The position numbers were made by a program, and so were the translations under genes. The notes below the pieces were generated by a model. The model did not search any database. It was not told the origin of the DNA and saw only the letters and a program-made list of their open reading frames with translations. DNA of 12,986 nucleotides from CAWACC01 sp964390695 (lineage in GTDB: Bacteria > Chlamydiota > Chlamydiia > Chlamydiales > Parachlamydiaceae): positions 1 through 12,986 of the forward strand of contig CAYMKI010000088.1 in NCBI GenBank assembly GCA_964390695.1, read 5' to 3'. This document shows, piece after piece, positions 7,146 through 12,884 of the stretch (position 1 is its first letter; every line of letters begins with the position of its first letter).

Positions 7146-7819
7146 TTTTTCACGCTTTTCTTATGGAGTTGAGCCAGTTGTTTTTTTAAGTTCTCGGTGT
7201 CTTGCACGTATTTTTTTTGCAGTCCGGAGATCTTTTTTTCATATTTATCTGTCAGTCTGGCGATCTGTTGCTCGTAATGTCTTTGCATATTTTCCAGAGT
7301 CATTTGCTGTTGGGCTTTTGCAGCTTCCTCTTCTTTTTTAGTCGTTTCATCTTGAGCTTTGCGCGATAATTCGGCATAGATTTCTTTGGGGAACACAACC
7401 GAATTGATCACAGAGAAAAAATAGGTGTTCAAAGCGCCATGTGTTTGGATAGCTTCTTGTACGATTTTTTTGGAGATTTCGCTGTCCAGCATTTCGAGTT
7501 CGGTGAAGTTCGGATCGATTTTCATGAGGGTTTCCTCGAAAAAGTCGTAGAGGTCGGTGTTTTGCAGCAACCAGCGTTGGGAGAGGAATTCGGCGATTTT
7601 TTCTGCATACTCTGAATTTTCCATGGCAGCAGCGTAAGCATCGGCTAAGTCGGCTGTAGTGGCTTTGGCGATGTTTTTTCCGGGCAAGTATTGCTTGCAA
7701 AAGAGGATATCGTTTTTTAGGTGTTCGTTTTTCACATCTTTTTTGATGTCCTCGATCAAAAGAGAGAGCAGAGGTCTTAACATTGCAAATTTTTCTTTAT
7801 AGGAGGCGTTCTTTAACAT
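7142..7819 (-). CDS. Hypothetical protein with C-terminal coiled coil
   Basis: This 225-residue protein matches no family I recognise. Residues 1-150 are mostly helical with mixed charge (LLSLLIEDIKKDVKNEHLKND; FFEETLMKIDPNFTELEMLD). Residues about 155-222 form a highly charged, Gln/Lys/Glu-rich stretch with heptad-like spacing (MQRHYEQQIARLTDKYEKKI, then GLQKKYVQDTENLKKQLAQL), very likely a coiled coil. No signal peptide or membrane segment is visible. The ATG at 7817-7819 has only a weak upstream ribosome-binding site (GAG); a second ATG at codon 13 is possible. Its stop overlaps the tadA start by four bases, so it probably leads the tadA operon. Its upstream region contains the 74-bp inverted repeat. 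Confidence 0.8.
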   Translation of the reverse strand: MLKNASYKEKFAMLRPLLSLLIEDIKKDVKNEHLKNDILFCKQYLPGKNIAKATTADLADAYAAAMENSEYAEKIAEFLSQRWLLQNTDLYDFFEETLMKIDPNFTELEMLDSEISKKIVQEAIQTHGALNTYFFSVINSVVFPKEIYAELSRKAQDETTKKEEEAAKAQQQMTLENMQRHYEQQIARLTDKYEKKISGLQKKYVQDTENLKKQLAQLHKKSVKN

Positions 7820-7848
7820 ATAATAAACTCAAGGTTGAAAGTTAATAG

Positions 7849-7922
7849 TCTCGACTTTGCAATTTTTTTGGGCTTTTCTGCAGAGAGATGCTTCATCGTC
7901 CAAAAAAATTGCAAAGTCGAGA
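7849..7922. repeat. 74-bp inverted repeat, 23-bp perfect arms
   Basis: The arms 7849-7871 and 7900-7922 are perfect 23-bp inverted copies (start TCTCGACTTTGCAA, containing a run of seven T). They flank a 28-base centre that contains the palindrome TCTGCAGA. The heptamer AATAGTC occurs in direct orientation at both ends (7844-7850 and 7922-7928), overlapping the arm ends. The element lies between two divergently oriented genes, where no gene ends, so a terminator role is unlikely. Possibilities are a miniature inverted-repeat element with target-site duplications, a small structured RNA, or a regulatory cruciform. Confidence 0.85.
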
Positions 7923-7929
7923 ATAGTCA

Positions 7930-7942
7930 GATACACTGTATC
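7930..7942. promoter_or_regulatory. Palindrome GATACA-C-TGTATC, possible operator
   Basis: A perfect 13-bp dyad with 6-bp half-sites and one central base lies 8 bp after the 74-bp inverted repeat and 29 bp before the ATG at 7972. Its size suits a dimeric DNA-binding protein, but a 6-bp half-site could occur by chance. Confidence 0.3.
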
Positions 7943-7971
7943 AAGATGAGCTACAAAAATCAAGAGGATCT

Positions 7972-8235
7972 ATGTCGTCCGCCGAATCTTCTGAAGAACA
8001 TCTATTCTATGGATATCCCATTTATCGCCATAAAGAGCAGGAATATATCCAAAATATATTAAAAAAATATAAAGATCATCCTGTCAATGAAGAACTCAAG
8101 AAAAAAATCTGGCAAGATCTTCAACAGGAAAAATTCTTGGGAAATATAAAAATCCCCTTTAAAATCGCCATGCGCTTAGATCCTAGCGGGAAAATTCCCG
8201 ACTATATCGAAGTTATCTTAGACACTAAGGTATAG
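7972..8235 (+). CDS. Small hypothetical protein (87 residues)
   Basis: No family is recognised. The protein is soluble and charged. The first two thirds are helical and lysine/glutamate-rich (YIQNILKKYKDHPVNEELKKKIW), and the last third looks like beta strand (IKIPFKIAMRLDPSGKIPDYIEVIL), suggesting a compact mixed fold. It has no signal peptide, cysteine or known motif. The ATG at 7972 is preceded by AGAGGA (7963-7968), only 3 bases away, a short but usable spacing; no alternative ATG fits the frame upstream. The stop (8233-8235) is 3 bp from the stop of the convergent reductase gene, leaving no room for a terminator between them. Protein-like composition and a full-length frame make it likely to be real. 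Confidence 0.65.
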   Translation: MSSAESSEEHLFYGYPIYRHKEQEYIQNILKKYKDHPVNEELKKKIWQDLQQEKFLGNIKIPFKIAMRLDPSGKIPDYIEVILDTKV

Positions 8236-8238
8236 TTT

Positions 8239-9267
8239 TTATCGCCTGGGCTGGCTCTCCTTAATATAAGTGTTAGATACCTCGACGAATTCTGCTTTTC
8301 GCTGTAATTCTTTGATGTTTCGAGCGCCGCCATAGGTCAGCCCGCTGCGTATGCCGCCTAGAAGCTTGTCGATCAAATGAACGGCTGAACCGCTGACAGG
8401 AGCCCAAAAATCAATGCCTTCGGCTACGGTCTTTTCTTTCAAGGCCCCATAAAAATCGGTTTGAAAATCTTCGCTGGCCTGGCCGCGATACTTAGCTTCG
8501 AGTTGCTGCGGATTTTCTTGAGAAGGTCTTTTGATGGCAGCGCTTTCGCGAGTGAGCGCGAATAATTTACCTACCATAACGGTGCTGGCTCCGGCTGCTA
8601 ATGCCAGGATAACATCACGGCTGTCTCGGATACCGCCATCAGCAATCAGCGGGATGCGCAGCTTTTCGGCGATTTGAGCGCACTCGAAAATGGCGCTGAA
8701 TTGCGGCACGCCGAAGCCCGTGACCATGCGTGTGGTGCACGCGGCGCCCGGTCCAACGCCTACTTTGACCGCATCGGCTCCGGCATTTACCAGGTCGTGG
8801 TAAGCCATAGGGGTGCATACATTGCCTGCAATGATCTCTTTGTTGGGATGGGATTTTTTTAAAGCTTCGATGATATGAAACATCCGGTCAGAATGGCCAT
8901 GGGCTACATCTATGCATACCCCTGCCGCGCCTAGATCCAGCAGCTTGCGGGTTTCGTCCAGCTTGCTCATATGGATGCCGCAAGAGACAAAAGTTTTTTC
9001 TTCATATTTTTGCACCCACTTCATTTGGTTTTCCAGTGTAGTGAAGCGGTGAAAGATGGGCATCGACCCATGTTGCAATAACGTGTCGGCGAGCTCTTCG
9101 CCAATCACGCTATCCATGTTGGCGGCAAGTAAAGGCATCTGGATTTTTCTGCCTTTGGTCAACCATGTCTCCAGATTAGGCTCAGTGCGAGAAGGTATGT
9201 TGTTGAATTGCGGTACAAGTGCCACATCATCAAAGGTGTGTGCTTTTTTTAATAAGTTATAACCCAT
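8239..9267 (-). CDS. IMP dehydrogenase/GMP reductase family enzyme without CBS domains; probable GMP reductase
   Basis: This 342-residue TIM-barrel oxidoreductase acts between IMP and XMP or GMP. Visible motifs are FDDVALVP (12-19), the ANMDSV loop (49-54), DVAHGHSD (120-127), AGNVCTP (147-153), and the catalytic loop GVGPGAACTTR with Cys177. They are followed by TGFGVPQ, IADGGIRDS and YRGQASEDFQ. CBS domains, present in ordinary IMP dehydrogenase (about 490 residues), are absent and the length matches GMP reductases. The flap lacks the Arg-Tyr dyad needed by IMP dehydrogenase (DFY where DRY is expected), and YRGQASEDFQ resembles the YFGSASEFQ of staphylococcal-type GuaC. The C-terminal end (EGIDFWAPVSG, LLGGIRSGLTYGGA, KESQP) is more like IMP dehydrogenase. 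I therefore favour GMP reductase but leave the symbol empty. The ATG at 9265-9267 has AGGAG at 9277-9281 and overlaps the exonuclease gene by 11 bases. Confidence 0.9.
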   Translation of the reverse strand: MGYNLLKKAHTFDDVALVPQFNNIPSRTEPNLETWLTKGRKIQMPLLAANMDSVIGEELADTLLQHGSMPIFHRFTTLENQMKWVQKYEEKTFVSCGIHMSKLDETRKLLDLGAAGVCIDVAHGHSDRMFHIIEALKKSHPNKEIIAGNVCTPMAYHDLVNAGADAVKVGVGPGAACTTRMVTGFGVPQFSAIFECAQIAEKLRIPLIADGGIRDSRDVILALAAGASTVMVGKLFALTRESAAIKRPSQENPQQLEAKYRGQASEDFQTDFYGALKEKTVAEGIDFWAPVSGSAVHLIDKLLGGIRSGLTYGGARNIKELQRKAEFVEVSNTYIKESQPRR

Positions 9268-9850
9268 GTATTGTTACTCCTAAAACGGCTTCATAGCATT
9301 TGATTAAGTGATCTACCCCTTTCATGGCACTGTGAGGAATGCTTTCGATGGGAAGATTGTAAGCTTTGGCGATAGAATTTTTCGACAGGTTAATGCTCTC
9401 AGGGAAAGGGACCTGCGTTTTGTGCATGGTTTGGACTTGGACCGTCCAGAACATGGAAGCTAGATCCAGCCAGTGATAGGGCCAGTGTAATTTTTCCTGG
9501 GTGTACACGGGTACGATCTGAGCGAAAAAACTGCGGTCGAAAGAGGGGTTTTGGCAGATAAACACGGCTTTGCCGCGCTCTATCTTGAAGTTGGAAAATA
9601 TCTTTAATATGTGTTCCTGCACTTCAGGCAAGGGGGTTCCTTGCTGGATTTGTTCCCATCGGAATCCATTGATCGCTATACTGGAGGGATCGCGTTTGTT
9701 CCATACTTCAATTGGGTGTTTTATAATTGTGGAATAGGTGCTGAGGGACTGCAAGCGGGTCATGTCCACCACTCGAAAGGCGATTTCTATGGGGCTATGT
9801 TGGAGAGGATCCAATCCGGTTGTCTCAATATCTAAAAATATAGCAAGCAT
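9257..9850 (-). CDS. DEDDh-type 3'-5' exonuclease family protein (DnaQ-like)
   Basis: This 197-residue protein has a single exonuclease domain. Exo I is clear (FLDIETTGLDP, Asp7 and Glu9), and Exo II is present (NPSFDRSFF, Asp105). Exo III is PHSAMKGVDHLIKCY with His173, but the position five residues later, normally Asp, is Gly178, and the nearest Asp is Asp180. The family trims nucleic acid 3' ends in proofreading, repair or RNA processing; with no other domain the substrate cannot be named. The ATG at 9848-9850 has a weak ribosome-binding site (GGAAAA). The stop lies 11 bases inside the following reductase gene, so the two are probably co-translated. A weak promoter (TTGATC, 19 bp, TATAGT at 9887-9882) lies just upstream. 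The unusual Exo III spacing could be a subfamily trait or a loss of activity. Confidence 0.85.
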   Translation of the reverse strand: MLAIFLDIETTGLDPLQHSPIEIAFRVVDMTRLQSLSTYSTIIKHPIEVWNKRDPSSIAINGFRWEQIQQGTPLPEVQEHILKIFSNFKIERGKAVFICQNPSFDRSFFAQIVPVYTQEKLHWPYHWLDLASMFWTVQVQTMHKTQVPFPESINLSKNSIAKAYNLPIESIPHSAMKGVDHLIKCYEAVLGVTIHGL

Positions 9851-9913
9851 GGTTTTCCATTATTTAACTGAGGCGTTAATCACTATATTCGACATTGCTA
9901 TATTTAGATCAAG

Positions 9914-10060
9914 ATGCCGCAGCAGGCTAAGTCCATGCATCTGGATGAAGCCTTTTTTGGCCGCAGAGTTCAAAAAGGTGGCAAAGTCAAATTTAAGGCA
10001 AGCTGTACTGTAACAAAAATCTGCAAGTTTGACAAGCTAGACTTTGAAGTACGCCCTTAA
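9914..10060 (+). CDS. Possible small protein of 48 residues, or gene remnant
   Basis: A short frame in the 372-bp gap begins MPQQAKSMHLDEAFFGRRVQ and continues with alternating Lys and hydrophobic residues (GGKVKFKASCTVTKICKFDK), ending at TAA 10058-10060. The composition looks coding: basic, with alternating strand-like patterning and Cys31 and Cys37. A stop codon (9905-9907) lies just upstream in frame. There is no good ribosome-binding site; the bases before the ATG are GATCAAG. It could be a genuine small gene, the relic of a longer one, or chance. The stop overlaps a 20-bp near-palindrome. Confidence 0.35.
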   Translation: MPQQAKSMHLDEAFFGRRVQKGGKVKFKASCTVTKICKFDKLDFEVRP

Positions 10061-10068
10061 GGCCGTAC
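10049..10068. repeat. 20-bp near-palindrome
   Basis: GTACGCCCTTAAGGCCGTAC is symmetric at 18 of 20 positions; the only break is one C-C pair. It overlaps the stop of the possible 48-codon frame and lies about 150 bp upstream of the nucleoside hydrolase ATG. No T tract follows on either strand, so a terminator is unlikely; an operator or protein-binding site is possible. The rest of 9851-10222 beyond the items listed shows nothing convincing. Confidence 0.5.
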
Positions 10069-10103
10069 AAATACCATATGCATCTGAATTTCACAATAAT
10101 TTA

Positions 10104-10132
10104 TACACTTGCTTAATCAAATCTGCTATAAC
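10104..10132 (+). promoter_or_regulatory. Weak predicted promoter of the nucleoside hydrolase gene
   Basis: TACACT (10104-10109) and TATAAC (10127-10132) are spaced by 17 bp. The -35 is poor and the -10 is good. Transcription would start near 10139, giving a leader of about 84 bases. AGGAG at 10213-10217, 5 bases from the ATG, is a strong ribosome-binding site. Confidence 0.4.
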
Positions 10133-10222
10133 AGCAATTTTTATCTCGCTTTTTTCAAAGTACTAGATAGAAAATGCAAATATTCACTTTAAATCGCACT
10201 CAAACCTCTATTAGGAGATGTT

Positions 10223-11251
10223 ATGAAGAATTTGGGGAAATTCTTATTTACGCTAGTGTTTGCTGCCTCTTTCGTATATGCAGAAACAAGAAAAATCATC
10301 ATAGATACAGATCCTGGAATAGACGACTCAGTGGCAATTATGCTGGCTTTTCAATCTCCTGAACTAGACGTGATTGGACTGACGACAGTCTTCGGAAACA
10401 GTGATGTGACCACAACCACTAACAATGCCTTGCTGTTATGTGAGCTTGCTGAAAAACAAATCCATGTGGCAATAGGTTCAACAAATCCCTTAGTGATTCC
10501 TAAACGTCCTAATCCGGATTTTGTACATGGCATTGATGCCCTTGGAAATACTTTTTGGCCAGCTCCGAAAGCGCAGCCCATAGCTGAAAGCGCAGTTTCT
10601 TTTATTGTAAATACTATTATGAACAGTCCTCAAGAAATAACTTTGGTAGCTCTTGGACCGTTAACAAATTTAGCTCATGCTTTAATACTAGAACCTCAAA
10701 TTGCTCAGCATGTTAAGGAGGTTGTTATCTTTGCAGGCGCTGTAACCACTCCAGGAAATTGTAGTCCAATCGCGGAAGCCAATGTATGGGGAGATCCGCA
10801 TGCTGCCGATATTGTTTTCGCTGCACCCTGGCCGCTTACTGCTATAACATTAGATGCCTCTCAAAAACCTCAAATCACCAAAGCCATGCTCGCACGAATT
10901 AGTGATAGAAACCAGTCACTAGGAAACTTCTTACAGAAAATCAACGAGTTTTATATAGACTTCTATCTTGCGAATAGTCCAGGGTTACAAGGCGCTAGAG
11001 TCCATGATTCTCTCACCATTGCCTATCTGATCGATAAGCAACTTTTTACAACTCAACAAGGAACAGTGTGTGTTGCTACGGAAGGTGTTGCGGAAGGAGC
11101 TATCATTTTCGATAAAAGCCTCAACTCAAAATTTTTTCCTTGGTGTCAGCGACCTATAATAAATCTGTGCGTGGATTGTAATCCCGATGAGGTCATGCAG
11201 TTAATTGAAGAACGTTTGGGTCGAGAGACACATCCAGTTAAAAGTTCATAA
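10223..11251 (+). CDS. Exported nucleoside hydrolase (inosine/uridine-preferring family)
   Basis: This 342-residue enzyme belongs to the family that hydrolyses ribonucleosides to free base and ribose. The calcium-binding signature DTDPGIDD is at residues 28-35, just after an apparent signal peptide: MKNLGK, a hydrophobic core FLFTLVFAASF, and a likely cleavage after VYA (residue 20). Further family marks are LVALGPLTNLAHAL, the N-x-W-GDPHAAD region (EANVWGDPHAAD), and His261-Asp262 (RVHDSLTIAYL), matching the catalytic His and last metal-binding Asp. Most bacterial relatives are cytosolic, so export to the periplasm or beyond is notable and would suit salvage of host nucleosides. The mature protein is about the family's normal length, so the signal is an addition and not a mis-set start. 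The ATG at 10223 has an ideal ribosome-binding site. Confidence 0.93.
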   Translation: MKNLGKFLFTLVFAASFVYAETRKIIIDTDPGIDDSVAIMLAFQSPELDVIGLTTVFGNSDVTTTTNNALLLCELAEKQIHVAIGSTNPLVIPKRPNPDFVHGIDALGNTFWPAPKAQPIAESAVSFIVNTIMNSPQEITLVALGPLTNLAHALILEPQIAQHVKEVVIFAGAVTTPGNCSPIAEANVWGDPHAADIVFAAPWPLTAITLDASQKPQITKAMLARISDRNQSLGNFLQKINEFYIDFYLANSPGLQGARVHDSLTIAYLIDKQLFTTQQGTVCVATEGVAEGAIIFDKSLNSKFFPWCQRPIINLCVDCNPDEVMQLIEERLGRETHPVKSS

Positions 11252-11264
11252 AACCCAACTTAAG

Positions 11265-11316
11265 CCCCTAAATTTTAGCACATTTGCCTGATTCAATCAG
11301 AACTAGGATTTAGGGG
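11265..11316 (+). terminator. Hairpin after the nucleoside hydrolase gene
   Basis: A 9-bp perfect stem (CCCCTAAAT 11265-11273 with ATTTAGGGG 11308-11316) encloses 34 bases that contain a second hairpin (CTGATT/AATCAG). It begins 13 bases after the stop codon. No T tract follows; instead comes a small palindrome, ACCAATTTGGT (11317-11327). It is a probable 3'-end structure but not a canonical intrinsic terminator. Confidence 0.5.
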
Positions 11317-11345
11317 ACCAATTTGGTGTTGATCTGGTATTGATA

Positions 11346-11374
11346 TTGACATTATATAACTAATTTGATATTAT
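11346..11374 (+). promoter_or_regulatory. Strong predicted promoter of the Inc-like gene
   Basis: A perfect -35 TTGACA (11346-11351) and TATTAT (11369-11374) are spaced by exactly 17 bp in a very AT-rich stretch (11328-11477). The start would be near 11381, giving a leader of about 107 AT-rich bases. AAGGAG at 11477-11482, 5 bases before the ATG, is the ribosome-binding site. Confidence 0.7.
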
Positions 11375-11487
11375 ATTGTTTATATTAATATTAATAATAT
11401 AATCTATAGGTTTTGAAATTGTTGTTAATAATATTAAAAACTGTTTACGGTAAATTAATATTATTTTAAGTTTAATAAGGAGTAATT

Positions 11488-12303
11488 ATGTCGGATGCAT
11501 CTACCGGTATTCATGGTCCCAGAACCCCTTCACAAAATCTCCATCCCGGAGAGCGCATAATATCAAACGTGGTAGGTGTGATTAGTGGGGTCGCTTTAGG
11601 GCCAATCGCGGCCGTGGGAGCGGCGTTTTTAACTGTTATGGTTGCTAGCGGCATAGGAATAGTTCCGCTTGTTGGAATTTCTCTGCTCGTCGGAGCTGGA
11701 GTAGCAGTCGCGGCCTTTTTTATCTTTAGAAAAGCTACGGCAGAAATTATTAAAACCACAAGGCAGTCCACCCACCAGCCTACACCAGCCAATCCACAAG
11801 TTCGCACAGCGCCCACCACTCCAGCTGTTCAGCCGCAGATTCTCACTCAAGCTGCTATCAACTCAGCGGCCAAGCATCTCAAAGAATGCAATGATGGCGT
11901 TGCTTCGATGCTTATGGGATATGAGAAGGCGCTTGCTCAGATGAATGTTGTTCCGCATCAAAATAATGCACCAGGTCGATTGATACACTTCACACAATAC
12001 ACGATGCAGCAGTTGTCTCAGTCTATGCAACAGCTGTTTGCAAATCAGAGGTTAACGGTTCAAGAGTGTCAAGTTCAATTACAGCAACTTAAGCAATATT
12101 ATCTTTCTCAAATCGAAGGGCAAATTGCGCAGCTACAAGCAATTGTGAATGCAGCTCCAAGTATAGAAGTGGGTCAGGACTTAGGAGACTATGTGCAGAA
12201 GCGAGGTGCCGACCAAGCAGGATTGACTTTTCTGCATACTTTGCGTTTAAAGGTAGGTCATTTATTCGATCAAATTTCTTTCTCAGGTACATTTAATCAA
12301 TAA
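11488..12303 (+). CDS. Candidate inclusion membrane (Inc) protein
   Basis: This 271-residue protein has no enzyme motif. After a hydrophilic N terminus of about 25 residues without a signal peptide comes a bilobed hydrophobic domain (about 27-80). It consists of two long segments rich in Gly, Ala, Val and Ile, broken by a short Gly-Pro-containing turn and closed by FRKA. This is the hallmark of chlamydial Inc proteins, which are secreted by type III secretion and inserted in the inclusion membrane with both ends facing the host cytosol. A Pro/Thr/Gln-rich linker follows (about 88-115). Then comes a Gln-rich, coiled-coil-like region (about 165-225, QQLSQSMQQLFANQRL and QLQQLKQYYLSQIEGQIAQL), as expected for a host-interacting tail. 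The N terminus is Ser/Thr-containing and unstructured, like type III signals. The gene has its own strong promoter and terminator. Function is inferred from architecture only. Confidence 0.75.
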   Translation: MSDASTGIHGPRTPSQNLHPGERIISNVVGVISGVALGPIAAVGAAFLTVMVASGIGIVPLVGISLLVGAGVAVAAFFIFRKATAEIIKTTRQSTHQPTPANPQVRTAPTTPAVQPQILTQAAINSAAKHLKECNDGVASMLMGYEKALAQMNVVPHQNNAPGRLIHFTQYTMQQLSQSMQQLFANQRLTVQECQVQLQQLKQYYLSQIEGQIAQLQAIVNAAPSIEVGQDLGDYVQKRGADQAGLTFLHTLRLKVGHLFDQISFSGTFNQ

Positions 12304-12326
12304 TTTATTACTACTAGTGGTCAGTA

Positions 12327-12393
12327 AAAACCCAACATACTCTAACTGCGCGTTTTATAACGTGCGATAGGCGTGTGTTGGGTTTTATTTTTT
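12327..12393 (+). terminator. Strong intrinsic terminator after the Inc-like gene
   Basis: An 11-bp perfect stem (12327-12337 AAAACCCAACA with 12376-12386) encloses a 38-base loop. The loop contains an inner stem (GCGCGTT/AACGTGC, one G-T pair). The stem runs into TTTTATTTTTT at 12383-12393. It starts 24 bases after the stop codon. Confidence 0.9.
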
Positions 12394-12442
12394 CAAAGAG
12401 ACGGCAGTTTGCCACAACAGTCTATTCAACAATCTCTCCTTC

Positions 12443-12451
12443 TGCTATAGG
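12443..12451 (+). promoter_or_regulatory. Possible extended -10 promoter for the 115-residue gene
   Basis: TGCTATAGG combines the extended TG motif with a -10-like TATAGG (12446-12451). The -35 region (TATTCA at 12423-12428) is poor. The leader would be about 45 bases. AAGGAG (12488-12493), 8 bases before the ATG, is a clear ribosome-binding site. Confidence 0.3.
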
Positions 12452-12501
12452 TTGATTTATACCGATGCAACCTGAAAAGAACAAATGAAGGAGTATTTTT
12501 C

Positions 12502-12849
12502 ATGCCTTGGCACCCTGACATACCCGATTTTTTGAGCTATAAGCCTCATGAAATTGAGAATATAGAAGCTTTAACGCCTGAGATGATGAATGCGATGACC
12601 GGTTTAGAAATAGACGAGCATATCGAAAATGCTGCTCACGCTCTAGCTAAATCGTATCATCACTCTTGTAAAAAACGCACCGACTATGGCTATGAAGATT
12701 GTGTGATGATGGTTTCGGGCGCTCTGTCTCAGCTGGGAGCTTCTCTTGACAATAAATTAGGATCTACCATGGTGGGAGAAAGCCTTGAGGCAGCTAAAAG
12801 AGCTAGCCGCGAGTTTTTTCCAGATGAGGATTTGGATGAAATTTTGTAA
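12502..12849 (+). CDS. Hypothetical protein (115 residues)
   Basis: No family is recognised. The protein is acidic, soluble and predominantly helical, with no signal peptide or membrane segment. It begins MPWHPDIPDFLSYKP, carries a central His/Lys-rich patch (HALAKSYHHSCKKRTDYGYEDC, with Cys56 and Cys67) and ends in an acidic tail (FFPDEDLDEIL). The strong ribosome-binding site and the position after a terminator suggest an independently expressed gene. It follows the Inc-like gene on the same strand, but nothing shows they work together. A secreted or chaperone-like role cannot be excluded, since small acidic helical proteins are common among type III chaperones, but no specific feature supports it. 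Confidence 0.75.
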   Translation: MPWHPDIPDFLSYKPHEIENIEALTPEMMNAMTGLEIDEHIENAAHALAKSYHHSCKKRTDYGYEDCVMMVSGALSQLGASLDNKLGSTMVGESLEAAKRASREFFPDEDLDEIL

Positions 12850-12884
12850 ACCTTTTTTCTATGAGTTGGATTTATTGTAAAAAT

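Noticed and set aside
7347..7700. 117-codon minus-strand frame inside the coiled-coil gene
   Set aside because: It is a frame-shifted shadow rich in Arg and Cys, fully inside the 225-residue gene.
7835..8062. 75-codon plus-strand frame running through the 74-bp inverted repeat
   Set aside because: It reads through the hairpin, overlaps the better-supported 87-codon gene in another frame, and has no protein-like pattern.
10109..10132. TTGCTT with TATAAC as the nucleoside hydrolase promoter
   Set aside because: The spacer is only 12 bp, too short for the major sigma factor; TACACT at 17 bp was preferred.
11511..11850. Minus-strand frames opposite the Inc-like gene
   Set aside because: They are antisense shadows of the Ala/Gly/Val-rich hydrophobic region, without start signals.
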